Below are positions 1-8,521 of a DNA stretch of 64,000 bases, in pieces. Source of the stretch: Subtercola boreus (lineage in GTDB: Bacteria; Actinomycetota; Actinomycetes; Actinomycetales; Microbacteriaceae); contig NZ_NBXB01000028.1 in assembly GCF_003399635.1 (NCBI RefSeq), positions 101,474-165,473 on the forward strand. Direction: 5' to 3'. Position 1 is the first letter of the stretch. Every line of letters starts with the position of its first letter. A program made the translations under genes and the position numbers. The notes beneath the pieces were generated by a model. The model searched no databases and had not been told where the DNA came from. It was given only the letters and a program-made list of their open reading frames with translations.

Positions 1-1178
1 ATCATCCAGAGCAGACCGATGATCGCAGCGGCGAACCCGGCGACCGCCGCCACGCCGATCGCCCACCGCGGCCCGAGGGTGTTCGCGACCAGTCCGACAA
101 TCGGTGCTCCGATCGGCGTGCCGCCCATGAAGATAGCCATGTAGAGCGCCATCACGCGCCCCCGGAATTCGGGCGCGGTCGTCATCTGCACGGCGCCGTT
201 CGCCGTCGTCATCAGAGTCTGGGCCGCGAACCCGAGAAGCACCAGGCAGAGCGCGAAGGTGAGGTAGGTGGGCGATACCGCCGCCAGCAGGCAGCTCGAC
301 CCGAACAGGGCGGATGACGCGAAGACGAGCCGAAGGCGCGGTCTCTCCCGGCGCGCCGAGAGGAGCGCGCCGGCCACCGAACCCACCGCCAGAACAGACG
401 ACAGCAGCCCGAAGGCCGTCGAATCCAGATGGAAGGTGCCGGTCGTCATTGTTGAGGTGAAGATCTGGAAGTTGAGCCCGAAGGTCCCGATGATCGCGAT
501 AACGACCAACACGATGACGATGTCCGGCCGTTTCGACACGTACCGGAATCCGTCGAGCAGCTGGCCCGGCCCGGCCTTCGAACGTCTGGGAACCCGGAGA
601 TTCTCCTTGCGCATGCGAGTGAGCGAGACGAGGACAGCCGCGAAACTGACGGCGTTGATCAGGAACACCCAGCCGGATCCGACGACCGCGATCAGCACCC
701 CGGCGACGGCCGGGCCGATCATCCGGGCCGCGTTGAACGACGCCGAGTTGAGGGCGACCGCGTTCGAGAGGTTGCTGTCGGAGACGAGATTCGACACGAA
801 CGACTGCCGGGCCGGCGCATCGAACGCGCTGGTGATGCCGAGCAGCAGGGCGAACACGTACACCTGCCAGAGTTGGGCGCCTCCCGAGAGCACGATCAAC
901 CCGAGCGCGAGACCGAGGATGCCCATAACCCCCTGTGTCGCCATCAGGAGCTTTCGGCGGTCGACCCGGTCGGCGACGAGCCCCGTCCACGGAACGAGCA
1001 GCAGCTGCGGGCCCAGCTGCAGCGCCATCACGACTCCGACCGCCACGGCGTCGTTGTGAGTCAGCTGGGTGAGCACGATCCAGTCCTGTGCCGTGCGCTG
1101 CATCCAGGTTCCGACGTTCGAGACAATGGCCCCGCCGAACCAGACGCGATAGTTGTAATCGCTGAGCGACCGGAACAT
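1..1178 (-). CDS. MFS transporter, probable drug/siderophore exporter (3' end outside window)
   Basis: At least 392 codons without a stop encode a hydrophobic protein with many membrane helices; the C-terminus lies beyond the left edge. The N-terminus reads MFRSLSDYNYRVWFGGAIVS, followed by NVGTWMQRTAQDWIVL and a VADRVDRRKLL loop, the layout of EntS-like MFS exporters that work by proton antiport. The start ATG lies 5 nt after the stop of the MarR-type regulator gene, so the two are almost certainly cotranscribed, which suggests a ligand-inducible efflux pair. The substrate cannot be told from sequence. Confidence 0.88.
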   Translation of the reverse strand, partial: MFRSLSDYNYRVWFGGAIVSNVGTWMQRTAQDWIVLTQLTHNDAVAVGVVMALQLGPQLLLVPWTGLVADRVDRRKLLMATQGVMGILGLALGLIVLSGGAQLWQVYVFALLLGITSAFDAPARQSFVSNLVSDSNLSNAVALNSASFNAARMIGPAVAGVLIAVVGSGWVFLINAVSFAAVLVSLTRMRKENLRVPRRSKAGPGQLLDGFRYVSKRPDIVIVLVVIAIIGTFGLNFQIFTSTMTTGTFHLDSTAFGLLSSVLAVGSVAGALLSARRERPRLRLVFASSALFGSSCLLAAVSPTYLTFALCLVLLGFAAQTLMTTANGAVQMTTAPEFRGRVMALYMAIFMGGTPIGAPIVGLVANTLGPRWAIGVAAVAGFAAAIIGLLWM

Positions 1179-1183
1179 CGCGC

Positions 1184-1657
1184 TCAACTGTCGGCGAGCT
1201 CTCTGAGCACCGTCGCCGCCCGCGCGAGAGCGGAACGATCATCCGGAGACAACTCGGCAAGCCGCAGGGTCAGCCAGGCATCGCGACGTCGACGGGTCTC
1301 CCTCACCAGCGCCTCCCCCTGGTCGGTGAGGGAGACCATGACTTTGCGGCCGTCGTGGGCCGATGGAGTCCGCTCGGCATAACCGGCGCCGACGACGGCA
1401 TTGATGGTGCGGTTCATGGATGGCGGCGTGACCCGCTCGAAGGCGGCGAGGGCGCCGGGCGTGCTCGGCCCGTTCTTCCACAGGTAGCCGAGGATCGCGG
1501 ACTGGGAATCGCTCAGCTCGTTGTCAGCCTTCTCGGCCCGGAGCCGCCGCGAGACCCGCAGAAGGGCAGGGCGCAGCTGCGCGGCGAGATCGTCGGCTGC
1601 CGAAACAGGATCGACGGAGGCGGAGTTTGTCGATGGCACCTCATTAGCATAGGTCAT
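1184..1657 (-). CDS. MarR-family transcriptional regulator
   Basis: 157 residues, the usual MarR length. A winged helix-turn-helix spans about residues 50-118 (LGYLWKNGPSTPGALAAF, then the recognition helix around TPPSMNRTINAVV, then the wing with SAHDGRKVMVSLTDQG), flanked by helices that form the dimer interface. It is the first gene of a two-gene unit with the MFS exporter downstream. Autorepression relieved by a small ligand is typical of the family but is inferred here. The first 25 residues are Ser/Ala-rich and may be disordered. Confidence 0.9.
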   Translation of the reverse strand: MTYANEVPSTNSASVDPVSAADDLAAQLRPALLRVSRRLRAEKADNELSDSQSAILGYLWKNGPSTPGALAAFERVTPPSMNRTINAVVGAGYAERTPSAHDGRKVMVSLTDQGEALVRETRRRRDAWLTLRLAELSPDDRSALARAATVLRELADS

Positions 1658-1716
1658 TAGCGAGACTAAACGACCCGTCGTCGGCAGTCATCACCGTGTT
1701 CGTGGGGCTGTAGTGC

Positions 1717-2256
1717 TCACACCTCGGCCCTCGAGCGGAAGCCGAACACGGCAACGCGCGCACCCGAGGGAGCATCCACCTCGTCGAGAACCACCATGCC
1801 GAGCTTCTGGGCGACGGCGACGGAGGCGCGGTTCTGAACATCGATCATCGCAATCGGGTCGTGGATGCCCGAGGCAGCCGCCCGCGCCAGGCACTCCCGG
1901 GCGGCGGCAGTTGCCAGCCCCGCTCCCTGGTGCGCGAGGCCGAGACGCCAGCCCATCTCGATCCGTCCCGTCGGACCCCACTGCTGAGTCCACGGTTGAA
2001 GGCCCACGAAACCGGCCACCATGTCGTGGTTCGGCCCGCGCCGCACCAGCGCGAACAGGCAGAGGCCCGTCTCCGCCTCGAGCACCCGCTGACGCGCCGC
2101 GAAGGCCTGGTACCACTCGCGCGGCTGAACCCGGCCGTCCCCGATGTATCGCATGATGTCGGGATCGTCGAAGAGTTCGAACCACGCCTCGGCATCGGCC
2201 GGAGACGGGATCCGCAGCTCGTAGCTCGGAGCGTCCCCGAGGCCGTTCGGTGTCAC
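1717..2256 (-). CDS. GNAT-family N-acetyltransferase
   Basis: 179 residues from a GTG start that gives VTPNGLGDAPSYELRIPSPADAEAW. The protein has the RimJ/RimL-like GNAT pattern: an N-terminal RxPxxxDAxxWFxLFxDPDIMRY segment, GRIEMGWRLG in the core strand, an acetyl-CoA pyrophosphate loop HQGAGLATAA, and a C-terminal DVQNRASVAVAQKLGM helix. It follows ispG by about 26 nt on the same strand. An acetyltransferase gene after ispG is also found in other actinobacteria (dxr-rip-gcpE-GNAT in Mycobacterium). The substrate is unknown. The start is uncertain because no strong ribosome binding site precedes the GTG. Confidence 0.85.
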   Translation of the reverse strand: MTPNGLGDAPSYELRIPSPADAEAWFELFDDPDIMRYIGDGRVQPREWYQAFAARQRVLEAETGLCLFALVRRGPNHDMVAGFVGLQPWTQQWGPTGRIEMGWRLGLAHQGAGLATAAARECLARAAASGIHDPIAMIDVQNRASVAVAQKLGMVVLDEVDAPSGARVAVFGFRSRAEV

Positions 2257-2282
2257 CGAAGCGGGTGGTGCGCCTGAGCCGC

Positions 2283-3431
2283 TCAGACTGTTACGACCAA
2301 CGGCGGACCGGTCTCGCCGGCCGGCATCTCGGCAGCGAGGCGGTTGGCCTCCTGGATGAGCGTAGCCACGATCTCGGACTCGGGAACGGTCTTGATGACC
2401 TCTCCGCGCACGAAGATCTGTCCCTTGCCATTGCCCGAAGCGACGCCGAGGTCGGCCTCGCGAGCCTCGCCGGGACCGTTCACGACACAGCCCATGACAG
2501 CGACGCGGAGCGGAACGGTCATCCCCTCGAGCCCGTCGGTGACATCGTTCGCGAGCTTGTACACGTCGACCTGGGCGCGGCCGCACGAGGGGCAGGACAC
2601 GATCTCGAGCTTGCGTTCGCGGAGGTTCAGCGACTGCAGGATCTGCAGGCCCACTTTGACCTCCTGCGCGGGCGGGGCAGAGAGGGAGACGCGGATGGTG
2701 TCGCCGATGCCCTCCCCGAGAAGGATTCCGAATGCCGTGGCCGACTTGATCGTGCCCTGGAACTCGGGGCCTGCCTCGGTCACGCCGAGGTGCAAAGGCC
2801 AGTCTCCGCGCTCGGCAAGCAGCCGGTAGGCCTTGACCATGATGACGGGATCGTTGTGCTTGACCGAGATCTTGAAGTCGTGGAAGTCGTGCTCCTCGAA
2901 GAGGCTCGCCTCCCAGACGGCGCTCTCGACGAGGGCCTCCGGCGTGGCCTTGCCGTACTTCTGCATGATGCTCGGCTCGAGCGATCCGGCGTTGACGCCG
3001 ATGCGGATGCTCACCCCGGCCGCCTTCGCAGCGGCCGCGATCTTGCCGACCTGGTCGTCGAACTTGCGGATGTTGCCCGGGTTCACCCGAACCGCCGCAC
3101 ACCCCGCATCGATCGCCTGGAACACGTAGTTCGGCTGGAAGTGGATGTCGGCGATCACCGGGATCTGGCTCTTCTTCGCGATGATCGGAAGAGCCTCGGC
3201 GTCGTCACGGCTCGGCACGGCGACGCGCACGATGTCGCACCCGCTGGCCGTGAGTTCGGCGATCTGCTGGAGGGTCGCGTTGATGTTCGTCGTCGGCGTC
3301 GTGCACATCGACTGCACACTCACCGGGGCGTCGCCTCCGACGAGGACCTTGCCGACCTTGATTTGACGGGACTTGCGACGGGGGGCCAGAGTCTCGACGA
3401 CTTTGGGCATTCCCAAGTTGATTGCTGCCAC
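2283..3431 (-). CDS. ispG: 4-hydroxy-3-methylbut-2-enyl diphosphate synthase
   Basis: 382 residues, the full length of the bacterial enzyme. IspG reduces MEcPP to HMBPP in the MEP isoprenoid pathway and carries a 4Fe-4S cluster. The cluster ligands are visible as CPSCGR (about residues 280 and 283) and in [11 protein letters not shown] (about residue 315), followed by the conserved Glu. The N-terminal TIM-barrel opening [13 protein letters not shown] and the SVQSMCTT motif are intact. The start used is [10 protein letters not shown]; the inner ATG seven residues later is possible. It shares the pathway with dxr upstream on the same strand. Confidence 0.97.
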   Translation of the reverse strand: MAAINLGMPKVVETLAPRRKSRQIKVGKVLVGGDAPVSVQSMCTTPTTNINATLQQIAELTASGCDIVRVAVPSRDDAEALPIIAKKSQIPVIADIHFQPNYVFQAIDAGCAAVRVNPGNIRKFDDQVGKIAAAAKAAGVSIRIGVNAGSLEPSIMQKYGKATPEALVESAVWEASLFEEHDFHDFKISVKHNDPVIMVKAYRLLAERGDWPLHLGVTEAGPEFQGTIKSATAFGILLGEGIGDTIRVSLSAPPAQEVKVGLQILQSLNLRERKLEIVSCPSCGRAQVDVYKLANDVTDGLEGMTVPLRVAVMGCVVNGPGEAREADLGVASGNGKGQIFVRGEVIKTVPESEIVATLIQEANRLAAEMPAGETGPPLVVTV

Positions 3432-3605
3432 GCATTCAGCTTACCCCCGGCCACCGGTGGAGGCTCCTCACGCCCCGAACGGTCGGCTGGCGTTCAGCCG
3501 GGCGGCCCCGTCCCTGCCGCGAGAACGGCTGTTGCCGCCGAGATCGCCGGGTGGGGGTGCGGTCTCGGGGGTGGGTGGCGAGCTCGCCGGGAGGGTGAGG
3601 ATCTC

Positions 3606-3772
3606 GCCGGGAGGGTGAGGGACCCGAATCGCGGCTAGTGCGTGCCGTTGGCGCGATTCGGGTCCCTTCGGTTGCCAGCAGGGACGGGGCGGGGCGGGTG
3701 AGGGGCCCGAATCGCGGCTAGTGCGTGCGGTTGGCGCGAAATGGGTCCCTTCGGTTGGCAGCAGGGGCGGGG
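3606..3772. repeat. Two tandem 83-bp repeats, each carrying a hairpin
   Basis: Two copies with a period of 83 bp are about 90% identical. Copy 1 contains a perfect 15-bp inverted repeat, GGGACCCGAATCGCG and its complement, around an 18-nt loop. In copy 2 the right arm is degraded (CGAAATGGGTCCC). Upstream, GATCTCGCCGGGAGGGTGAG and similar phrases also recur. The array fills most of the 350-bp gap between the start of ispG and the end of the SHOCT gene. No gene is seen in this gap. Confidence 0.8.
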
Positions 3773-3780
3773 CGGGCGGA

Positions 3781-4227
3781 TCAGGACTTCGTCGGGGGGA
3801 CGGGGCCCGCCGACGGTGCCGGGCGGCCAGACTGCAGCACCTCGAGCCGGGCGCGGTACTCGACCTCGTCGATGTCGCCGCGGGCGAAGCGTTCGGCGAG
3901 CGTCTTCTCGGCGTCGGATGTGGTGCCCGCGGCTCCCGCACCCGCCCAGCCCGGTCCCCAGCCGTGTCCACCCCGGCCGCCGCCACCGGCGCCCCAGCCC
4001 GGCGCGCCGCCGTTCGCCGCCCAGAAGCGCCGCCGGCGCCGGGCCGCGAGAGTGAAGATCAGCACGAAGAGCCCGATCCAGAACAGCGGGATGAGCAGGA
4101 AAAGCCAGCCGAATCCGCCGCCGGGGCCGGGGCCGCCCCACGGCCCCCAATGTGTGAGTGAGGTGCCGGCCGGGCCGGCGAGGGCGGCTGAGACGATCGG
4201 CGACGAGAGAAGAACGGAGGTGAGCAC
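3781..4227 (-). CDS. SHOCT-domain small membrane protein
   Basis: 148 residues from a GTG start preceded by AAAGGA at 6-nt spacing; upstream ATG codons lack such a site. An N-terminal hydrophobic stretch (about residues 5-20) and a clear membrane helix GWLFLLIPLFWIGLFVLIFT are followed by an Arg-rich stop-transfer, a Gly/Trp-rich linker, and a C-terminal SHOCT motif: DAEKTLAERFARGDIDEVEY then RARLEVL. SHOCT modules occur at the end of many small actinobacterial membrane proteins and probably mediate oligomerisation. It lies downstream of the two-component genes on the same strand. Its function is unknown. Confidence 0.82.
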   Translation of the reverse strand: MLTSVLLSSPIVSAALAGPAGTSLTHWGPWGGPGPGGGFGWLFLLIPLFWIGLFVLIFTLAARRRRRFWAANGGAPGWGAGGGGRGGHGWGPGWAGAGAAGTTSDAEKTLAERFARGDIDEVEYRARLEVLQSGRPAPSAGPVPPTKS

Positions 4228-4588
4228 GGTGTGTCCTTTCGATGGCGGCCCCGTGTGGGGCCCTGTGTCCACCCTCGTCGCGGCCGCGCCTTTACACATC
4301 GGCCGCCGGGAGTGATCGTGGTACTCCCCCGGTCGCATCCCTGGCACCTGGGGCATCCGCGGGTGGTACCCCGGTACAGGTGCGCCGCCGCGCGCCTGCC
4401 CCCGTCGACCGCCGCCACTGCCCAGCCAGCCACCCAGCCACCCAGCCAGCCACCACAATTCAGGCAGGAGGGGCTGCCGGCGCGGATACCGCCTCGGCGC
4501 CGCCATATGCCTGAATTACGGTGCGGGGCGGGCGCGGCGGGGCGCCGGTGGAGGGGGCGGCGAGGCGCCCGGCACGAGTGTAGGCGGC
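4228..4588. other. Gene-free gap with an inverted repeat and short CAGCCA repeats
   Basis: The 360 bp between the response regulator stop and the SHOCT start hold no convincing gene. Visible structure: a run of CAGCCACC-type units at about 4422-4453, and an inverted repeat AATTCAGGCA (4457-4466) with TGCCTGAATT (4508-4517) enclosing 41 bp of GC-rich sequence. The inverted repeat sits about 70 bp after the response regulator stop and could end that transcript, but it has no T-run. Confidence 0.55.
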
Positions 4589-5386
4589 TCAGCGCCAGCC
4601 GGGCCGCACGAGGCCTGCCTCGTACGCGACCACCACGAGCTGCGCCCGGTCGCGGGCCGCGAGCTTCGTCATGGTGCGCGACACGTGCGTCTTGACGGTG
4701 AGCGGGCTGAGGAATAGCTGCAGCGCAATCTCGCCGTTCGTGAGCCCGGCGCCGACGAGAGCCAGTACTTCCCGCTCCCGATCGGTCAGGGCATCGAGCT
4801 CCGGCGCGCGCGACCCGTCGGCCAACCCCGCCGCGACCCGTTCGAGCAGTCGCTTCGTCACTCGTGGCGACAGCAGAGCCTCCCCGGCCGCGACGACGCG
4901 CACCGCGCGGATGAGTTCGACGGGCTCGGTGTCCTTCACGAGGAATCCGCTCGCCCCGGCCCGGATCGCCCGTCCCACATACTCGTCGAGCTCGAAGGTC
5001 GTGACGATGACGATGTGCACCCCAGCGAGAGAGGGGTCGGCCACGATCTGCTCTGTAGCCCAGAGGCCGTCGCCGTCGGGCATCCGGATGTCCATCAGCA
5101 CCACATCGGGACGGAGACGGCGCACGACCTCCACCGCCTCCGCACCCGTGCCCGCCTCGCCCACCACGTCGATGTCGGGCTCGTTGGCGAGCAGGGCGCT
5201 GAAGCCCGCACGGATCAGGTTCTGGTCATCGGCGACTACCACCGTGATGTGTGCCCGGCCGAGGCCCGCTCCGGTCGGATCCGGGGCAGGCGTGTCGCTC
5301 CCCTGCGGGACCGGCCGGCCTGCGCCGGGCGCAGCAGGGGCGGCCGCATCGTGCCGCAGCGGGACCGGTCGGCCCGCCTCGCTCAC
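4589..5386 (-). CDS. NarL/LuxR-family response regulator
   Basis: 265 residues. After a Pro/Ala-rich N-terminal extension of about 45 residues comes a receiver domain (ITVVVADDQNLIRAGF, phospho-acceptor Asp in VVLMDIRMPDGDG, Lys switch in GFLVKDTEP) and a C-terminal LuxR HTH (LTDREREVLALVGAGLTNGE, then LSPLTVKTHVSRTM). Its ATG overlaps the histidine kinase stop as ATGA, so the two are translated together and form a cognate pair. The extension is unusual; a downstream start is possible, but the overlap favours the long form. Targets are unknown, though the adjacent membrane genes are candidates. Confidence 0.93.
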   Translation of the reverse strand: MSEAGRPVPLRHDAAAPAAPGAGRPVPQGSDTPAPDPTGAGLGRAHITVVVADDQNLIRAGFSALLANEPDIDVVGEAGTGAEAVEVVRRLRPDVVLMDIRMPDGDGLWATEQIVADPSLAGVHIVIVTTFELDEYVGRAIRAGASGFLVKDTEPVELIRAVRVVAAGEALLSPRVTKRLLERVAAGLADGSRAPELDALTDREREVLALVGAGLTNGEIALQLFLSPLTVKTHVSRTMTKLAARDRAQLVVVAYEAGLVRPGWR

Positions 5387-6888
5387 GACCCTGACCGGCG
5401 CGGCACCCGGGGAACCCGGGCCACCACAGCGAACCCGCCTGAACTCAGGGGGCCGGCCTCGAGATTGCCGCCCAGGAGTTCGGCCCGTTCTTTCATGCCG
5501 AGCAGGCCCCGGCCGCCGGCCTTCCGCGAAGAGGGCTGGCGGCCCGCCACAGCTGAACGCCCGTTGTCGCTGACACGGAGCAGGTAGTCGTCGCCCTGCT
5601 GTTCGAGCACGACGCGGGCCTCACTCGCTCCGGCGTGCCGGGTCACGTTCGTGAGGCTCTCCTGCGCGATGCGGAACAGCGCGAGCTGCACGCCCGGCGG
5701 CGGGGTATCGCTCAGCCGGTTGTCGAGCTCCACGTGGAAGTCGGTGGTGGAGATGGACGAGACAAGGGCGGGCAGACGGGACAGGTCGGCCTGGGGGGCG
5801 AGCGGCGCTCCGGATCTCGCGCCGGGGAACAGCGCGCGGGATTCCCGCACCGGCGGCGCTTCCCCGGCCCCGGCCCCGCCCCCGGCGTACCCCGCCTCGC
5901 CCGGGATCGTCGAGTAGTCGAAGAGGGTGGGAGCGTCATCCAGAACCGTCGCGCCGGCCGCAGCACCCTCCGAGCGAAGGAAACCGAGCACCCCGCGCAC
6001 CTCGTCGAGCGCCGTCTTGCTGGTCGTCTTGATGTTGCCGAGCGCCTCGCGGGCCTTTTCGGGATGCGCGTCGATGAGGTGGAGGCCCATCGCGGCCTGC
6101 ACATTGATCTGCGAGAGCGAATGGGCCAGCACGTCGTGGAGTTCCCGGGCGATGCGCTCCCGCTCGGCCTGGGCCGCCTCTTCACGCCGACGCCGCACAG
6201 CCGCCTGGAACTGGGCGACCCGGTGCGTGCGGGTGCGGATCGCCTCACCGATCAGCACCACGATGAGGATGCCGAGCGAGGTCGCGATGATGCGGAACGG
6301 ATGCCAGTCGATGCCGAGCAGGATCGCCCCGGCGAGCGTCAGGAGCCAGCCCGCGGCGACGGAGGCGAGGGCCCACGTGCGGGCGCTCCGCACCATCGCG
6401 GACACGATCGCGAAGGCCAACGCGAGGTACGGCGCCCCGGAACCCGGGGTGAACAGCAGGTCGGCCGCCGCGGCTGCCGTGGCGATCACCACAACGGGGC
6501 CGGGGAACCTCCGCGCAGCGATGAGGGCAAGCGGGCCGACGAGGGCGAGCAGCACGACGAGGAGGCCGGGGCCGGTGCGTCCGTCGCGGGCGAACGCCAT
6601 CAGAGCCGGCACACCCTGCACCAGCAAGGAGACCACGACCGGCACCCACAGCGTCACAGCCCGGGGTGGGCCCCAGCGCCTCGGCACCTCTGCCTCGGAG
6701 GGACGGATGCTGCGCACCCACGGCGCCGAGCCGGGCTGCCAGGCGGGGCCGGCCCCGACGTGGCGGTCGGGCTCGGGTGGAGGAGAGAACGGCCAGCGGT
6801 GCTCGCTCCGGCTGCGGCGGACATCGCGTCGCCTTCTCCACTCCGCCGCCGTGAACCGCCGGCGTTGCGGGCGGTCAGCGTAAGGCAT
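5383..6888 (-). CDS. Sensor histidine kinase (HisKA_3 type)
   Basis: 501 residues from the ATG giving MPYADRPQRRRF; an ATG 12 codons upstream is less likely. A cytoplasmic basic N-terminus is followed by four to six membrane helices (about residues 80-225) with almost no extracytoplasmic loop, then the HisKA_3 dimerisation helix with the phospho-His in ERIARELHDVLAHSLSQI, and an HATPase domain (ESLTNVTRHAG, VSDNGRS, GGRGLLGMKERAELLGG). An acidic/Gly-rich insert separates the two catalytic parts. The family phosphorylates NarL-type regulators such as the one overlapping its stop. The absence of a large sensor loop suggests it senses a membrane-related signal. Confidence 0.92.
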   Translation of the reverse strand: MPYADRPQRRRFTAAEWRRRRDVRRSRSEHRWPFSPPPEPDRHVGAGPAWQPGSAPWVRSIRPSEAEVPRRWGPPRAVTLWVPVVVSLLVQGVPALMAFARDGRTGPGLLVVLLALVGPLALIAARRFPGPVVVIATAAAAADLLFTPGSGAPYLALAFAIVSAMVRSARTWALASVAAGWLLTLAGAILLGIDWHPFRIIATSLGILIVVLIGEAIRTRTHRVAQFQAAVRRRREEAAQAERERIARELHDVLAHSLSQINVQAAMGLHLIDAHPEKAREALGNIKTTSKTALDEVRGVLGFLRSEGAAAGATVLDDAPTLFDYSTIPGEAGYAGGGAGAGEAPPVRESRALFPGARSGAPLAPQADLSRLPALVSSISTTDFHVELDNRLSDTPPPGVQLALFRIAQESLTNVTRHAGASEARVVLEQQGDDYLLRVSDNGRSAVAGRQPSSRKAGGRGLLGMKERAELLGGNLEAGPLSSGGFAVVARVPRVPRRSGS

Positions 6889-6995
6889 GACACTGATCGT
6901 AGCGAGAGCGCGGGCCCCGGGCATCCTGCAGCAGGCGGGTTCCGCCTACTCCCGTGGGAGTACGTGGAGCGGCGCCGCTGGCCATCCGCCGCGCC

Positions 6996-7050
6996 ACGCG
7001 CACCCCGTCGGCCGCCCGCACCCCGTCGGCCGCCCGCACCCCGAGCGCCA
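6996..7050. repeat. 18-bp GC-rich tandem repeat
   Basis: About two and a half copies of CACCCCGTCGGCCGCCCG lie in the 173-bp gap between the protease gene stop and the histidine kinase start. They are clear in the sequence; no function is apparent. Confidence 0.7.
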
Positions 7051-7061
7051 CCCGCCGCGCC

Positions 7062-8402
7062 TCAACCAAAGAGGTTGACCGGGTTCACGATGTCGGCGTA
7101 CACCAGCAGCGCCGACAGCGCGCCGAAGAAGATCACGACCACGAAGGTCAGCGGCATCAGTTTCGCCGTGTCGACCGGCCCGGGATTGGGCCGCTTGAAC
7201 AGCTTCGCGAGCTGCCGGCGGAGACCTTCCCAGAGCGCACCGATGATGTGCCCGCCATCCAGCGGCAGAAGAGGCACGAGGTTGATCACGAAGAGGCCGA
7301 TGTTCACCGAACCGAGCAGCCCGACGAGTGTCGCGACCTTGCTCGCGAGCGGGATGTCGATGGTGGCGATCTCACCGGCCACGCGCCCGACGCCGACCAC
7401 GCTGATGGGCCCGTTCACGTCACGGGTGCCGCCGCCGAACGCGGCATTCGCTACCCCGACGATGCGGGCGGGCAGGTTGATGATCGTGTTCGCGACTCCG
7501 GCCACGTTCTCACCGACGAACGGGAGAACCGCGGTGACGGGCTGCGGCTGGAGTTGAGTGGCATAGCCGATGCCGACGAAACCGACATCCTCGGTGACGG
7601 TGGCCCCGCTCGCATCGGTCTTGACGACCGTCTGTCCGTTCACGACCTCGGTCACCGCGCGTTCGGTCAGCAGCGGCGTCATGATGAGCGTCTGGTCGGA
7701 TCCGTTCCGCGACACCACGATCGAGAGCGCGGTTCCGGGCGACTGGCGGATGATCGCGGTGGCCTGGTCCCAGGTGTCGATCGTGGTGCCGTCGACCGAC
7801 ACGATTCGGTCACCCGGCAGGATGCCCGCGGCGCTGCCGGGCGAGACGGGGTCATCTGCTGCACAGGTCGTGCTCGTGCTGCCGGCCGGCTGCACGCAGG
7901 AGCTGACGCTGCCGATGGTGGTGGAGGGCGCGGCGATGCCGAAACCGCAGAGCACGATGCCGAAGAACAGGATTCCGAGTACGAGGTTCATGGCGGGGCC
8001 GGAGATCATGATGATGACCCGCTTGTAGACCGGCAGCCGGTAGAACGAGCGTTCGTCGTCATCGCCGACGGTCTCGGCACTGGCCTTCCGCGCATCCTGA
8101 ATCAGCGTCTGGAAGAACCCGGTCGTCGCGCGACGGGCCTTACCGCCCTCCTTCTGCGGGGGAAACATGCCGATCATCGAGATGTAGCCGCCGAACGGGA
8201 TCAGCTTGACGCCGTACTCCGTCTCACCGCGCAGGCGGGAGAATACGGTGAGGCCGAAACCGACCATGTATTGGGTGACCTTGACGCCGAACAGCTTCGC
8301 GGGAACGAGGTGCCCGACTTCGTGCAGGGCGATCGAGATCGCGAGGCCGAGCGCGACGATGACCACACCGACGACATAGAGGAGCACTGTATCCACCAGC
8401 AC
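7062..8402 (-). CDS. Site-2 intramembrane zinc metalloprotease (Rip1/RseP family)
   Basis: 446 residues. The zinc-binding HEVGH motif sits at residues 27-31 inside the first membrane helix, and the third ligand is in LPLLPLDGGH near residue 390. Between them lies a PDZ domain (SAAGILPGDRIVSVDGTTID) facing the cell exterior, plus further membrane helices. The family cuts anti-sigma factors and other membrane proteins during envelope stress. It is placed between dxr and ispG as in other actinobacteria, here with a two-component cassette on the ispG side. Residues about 195-250 form a longer extracytoplasmic loop than in E. coli RseP. Confidence 0.95.
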   Translation of the reverse strand: MLVDTVLLYVVGVVIVALGLAISIALHEVGHLVPAKLFGVKVTQYMVGFGLTVFSRLRGETEYGVKLIPFGGYISMIGMFPPQKEGGKARRATTGFFQTLIQDARKASAETVGDDDERSFYRLPVYKRVIIMISGPAMNLVLGILFFGIVLCGFGIAAPSTTIGSVSSCVQPAGSTSTTCAADDPVSPGSAAGILPGDRIVSVDGTTIDTWDQATAIIRQSPGTALSIVVSRNGSDQTLIMTPLLTERAVTEVVNGQTVVKTDASGATVTEDVGFVGIGYATQLQPQPVTAVLPFVGENVAGVANTIINLPARIVGVANAAFGGGTRDVNGPISVVGVGRVAGEIATIDIPLASKVATLVGLLGSVNIGLFVINLVPLLPLDGGHIIGALWEGLRRQLAKLFKRPNPGPVDTAKLMPLTFVVVIFFGALSALLVYADIVNPVNLFG

Positions 8403-8462
8403 ACGATAGCCGCCCGGGTGGGTGCGGCGCTGGGCGAGGGCTGAATGCCGCTTGTGAATAGA

Positions 8463-8521
8463 CCCGCGGGCTCCGGATGCCGGGGGTCAGACGACCCGCA
8501 AGCTCCGGATGCCCGGGGCTC
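8463..8521. repeat. Imperfect direct repeat downstream of dxr
   Basis: Two copies of a GCTCCGGATGCCsGGG-type phrase follow each other and run up to the dxr stop. They lie in the 117-bp gap before the protease gene. The sequence shows the repeat; no hairpin or T-run is obvious. Confidence 0.5.
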
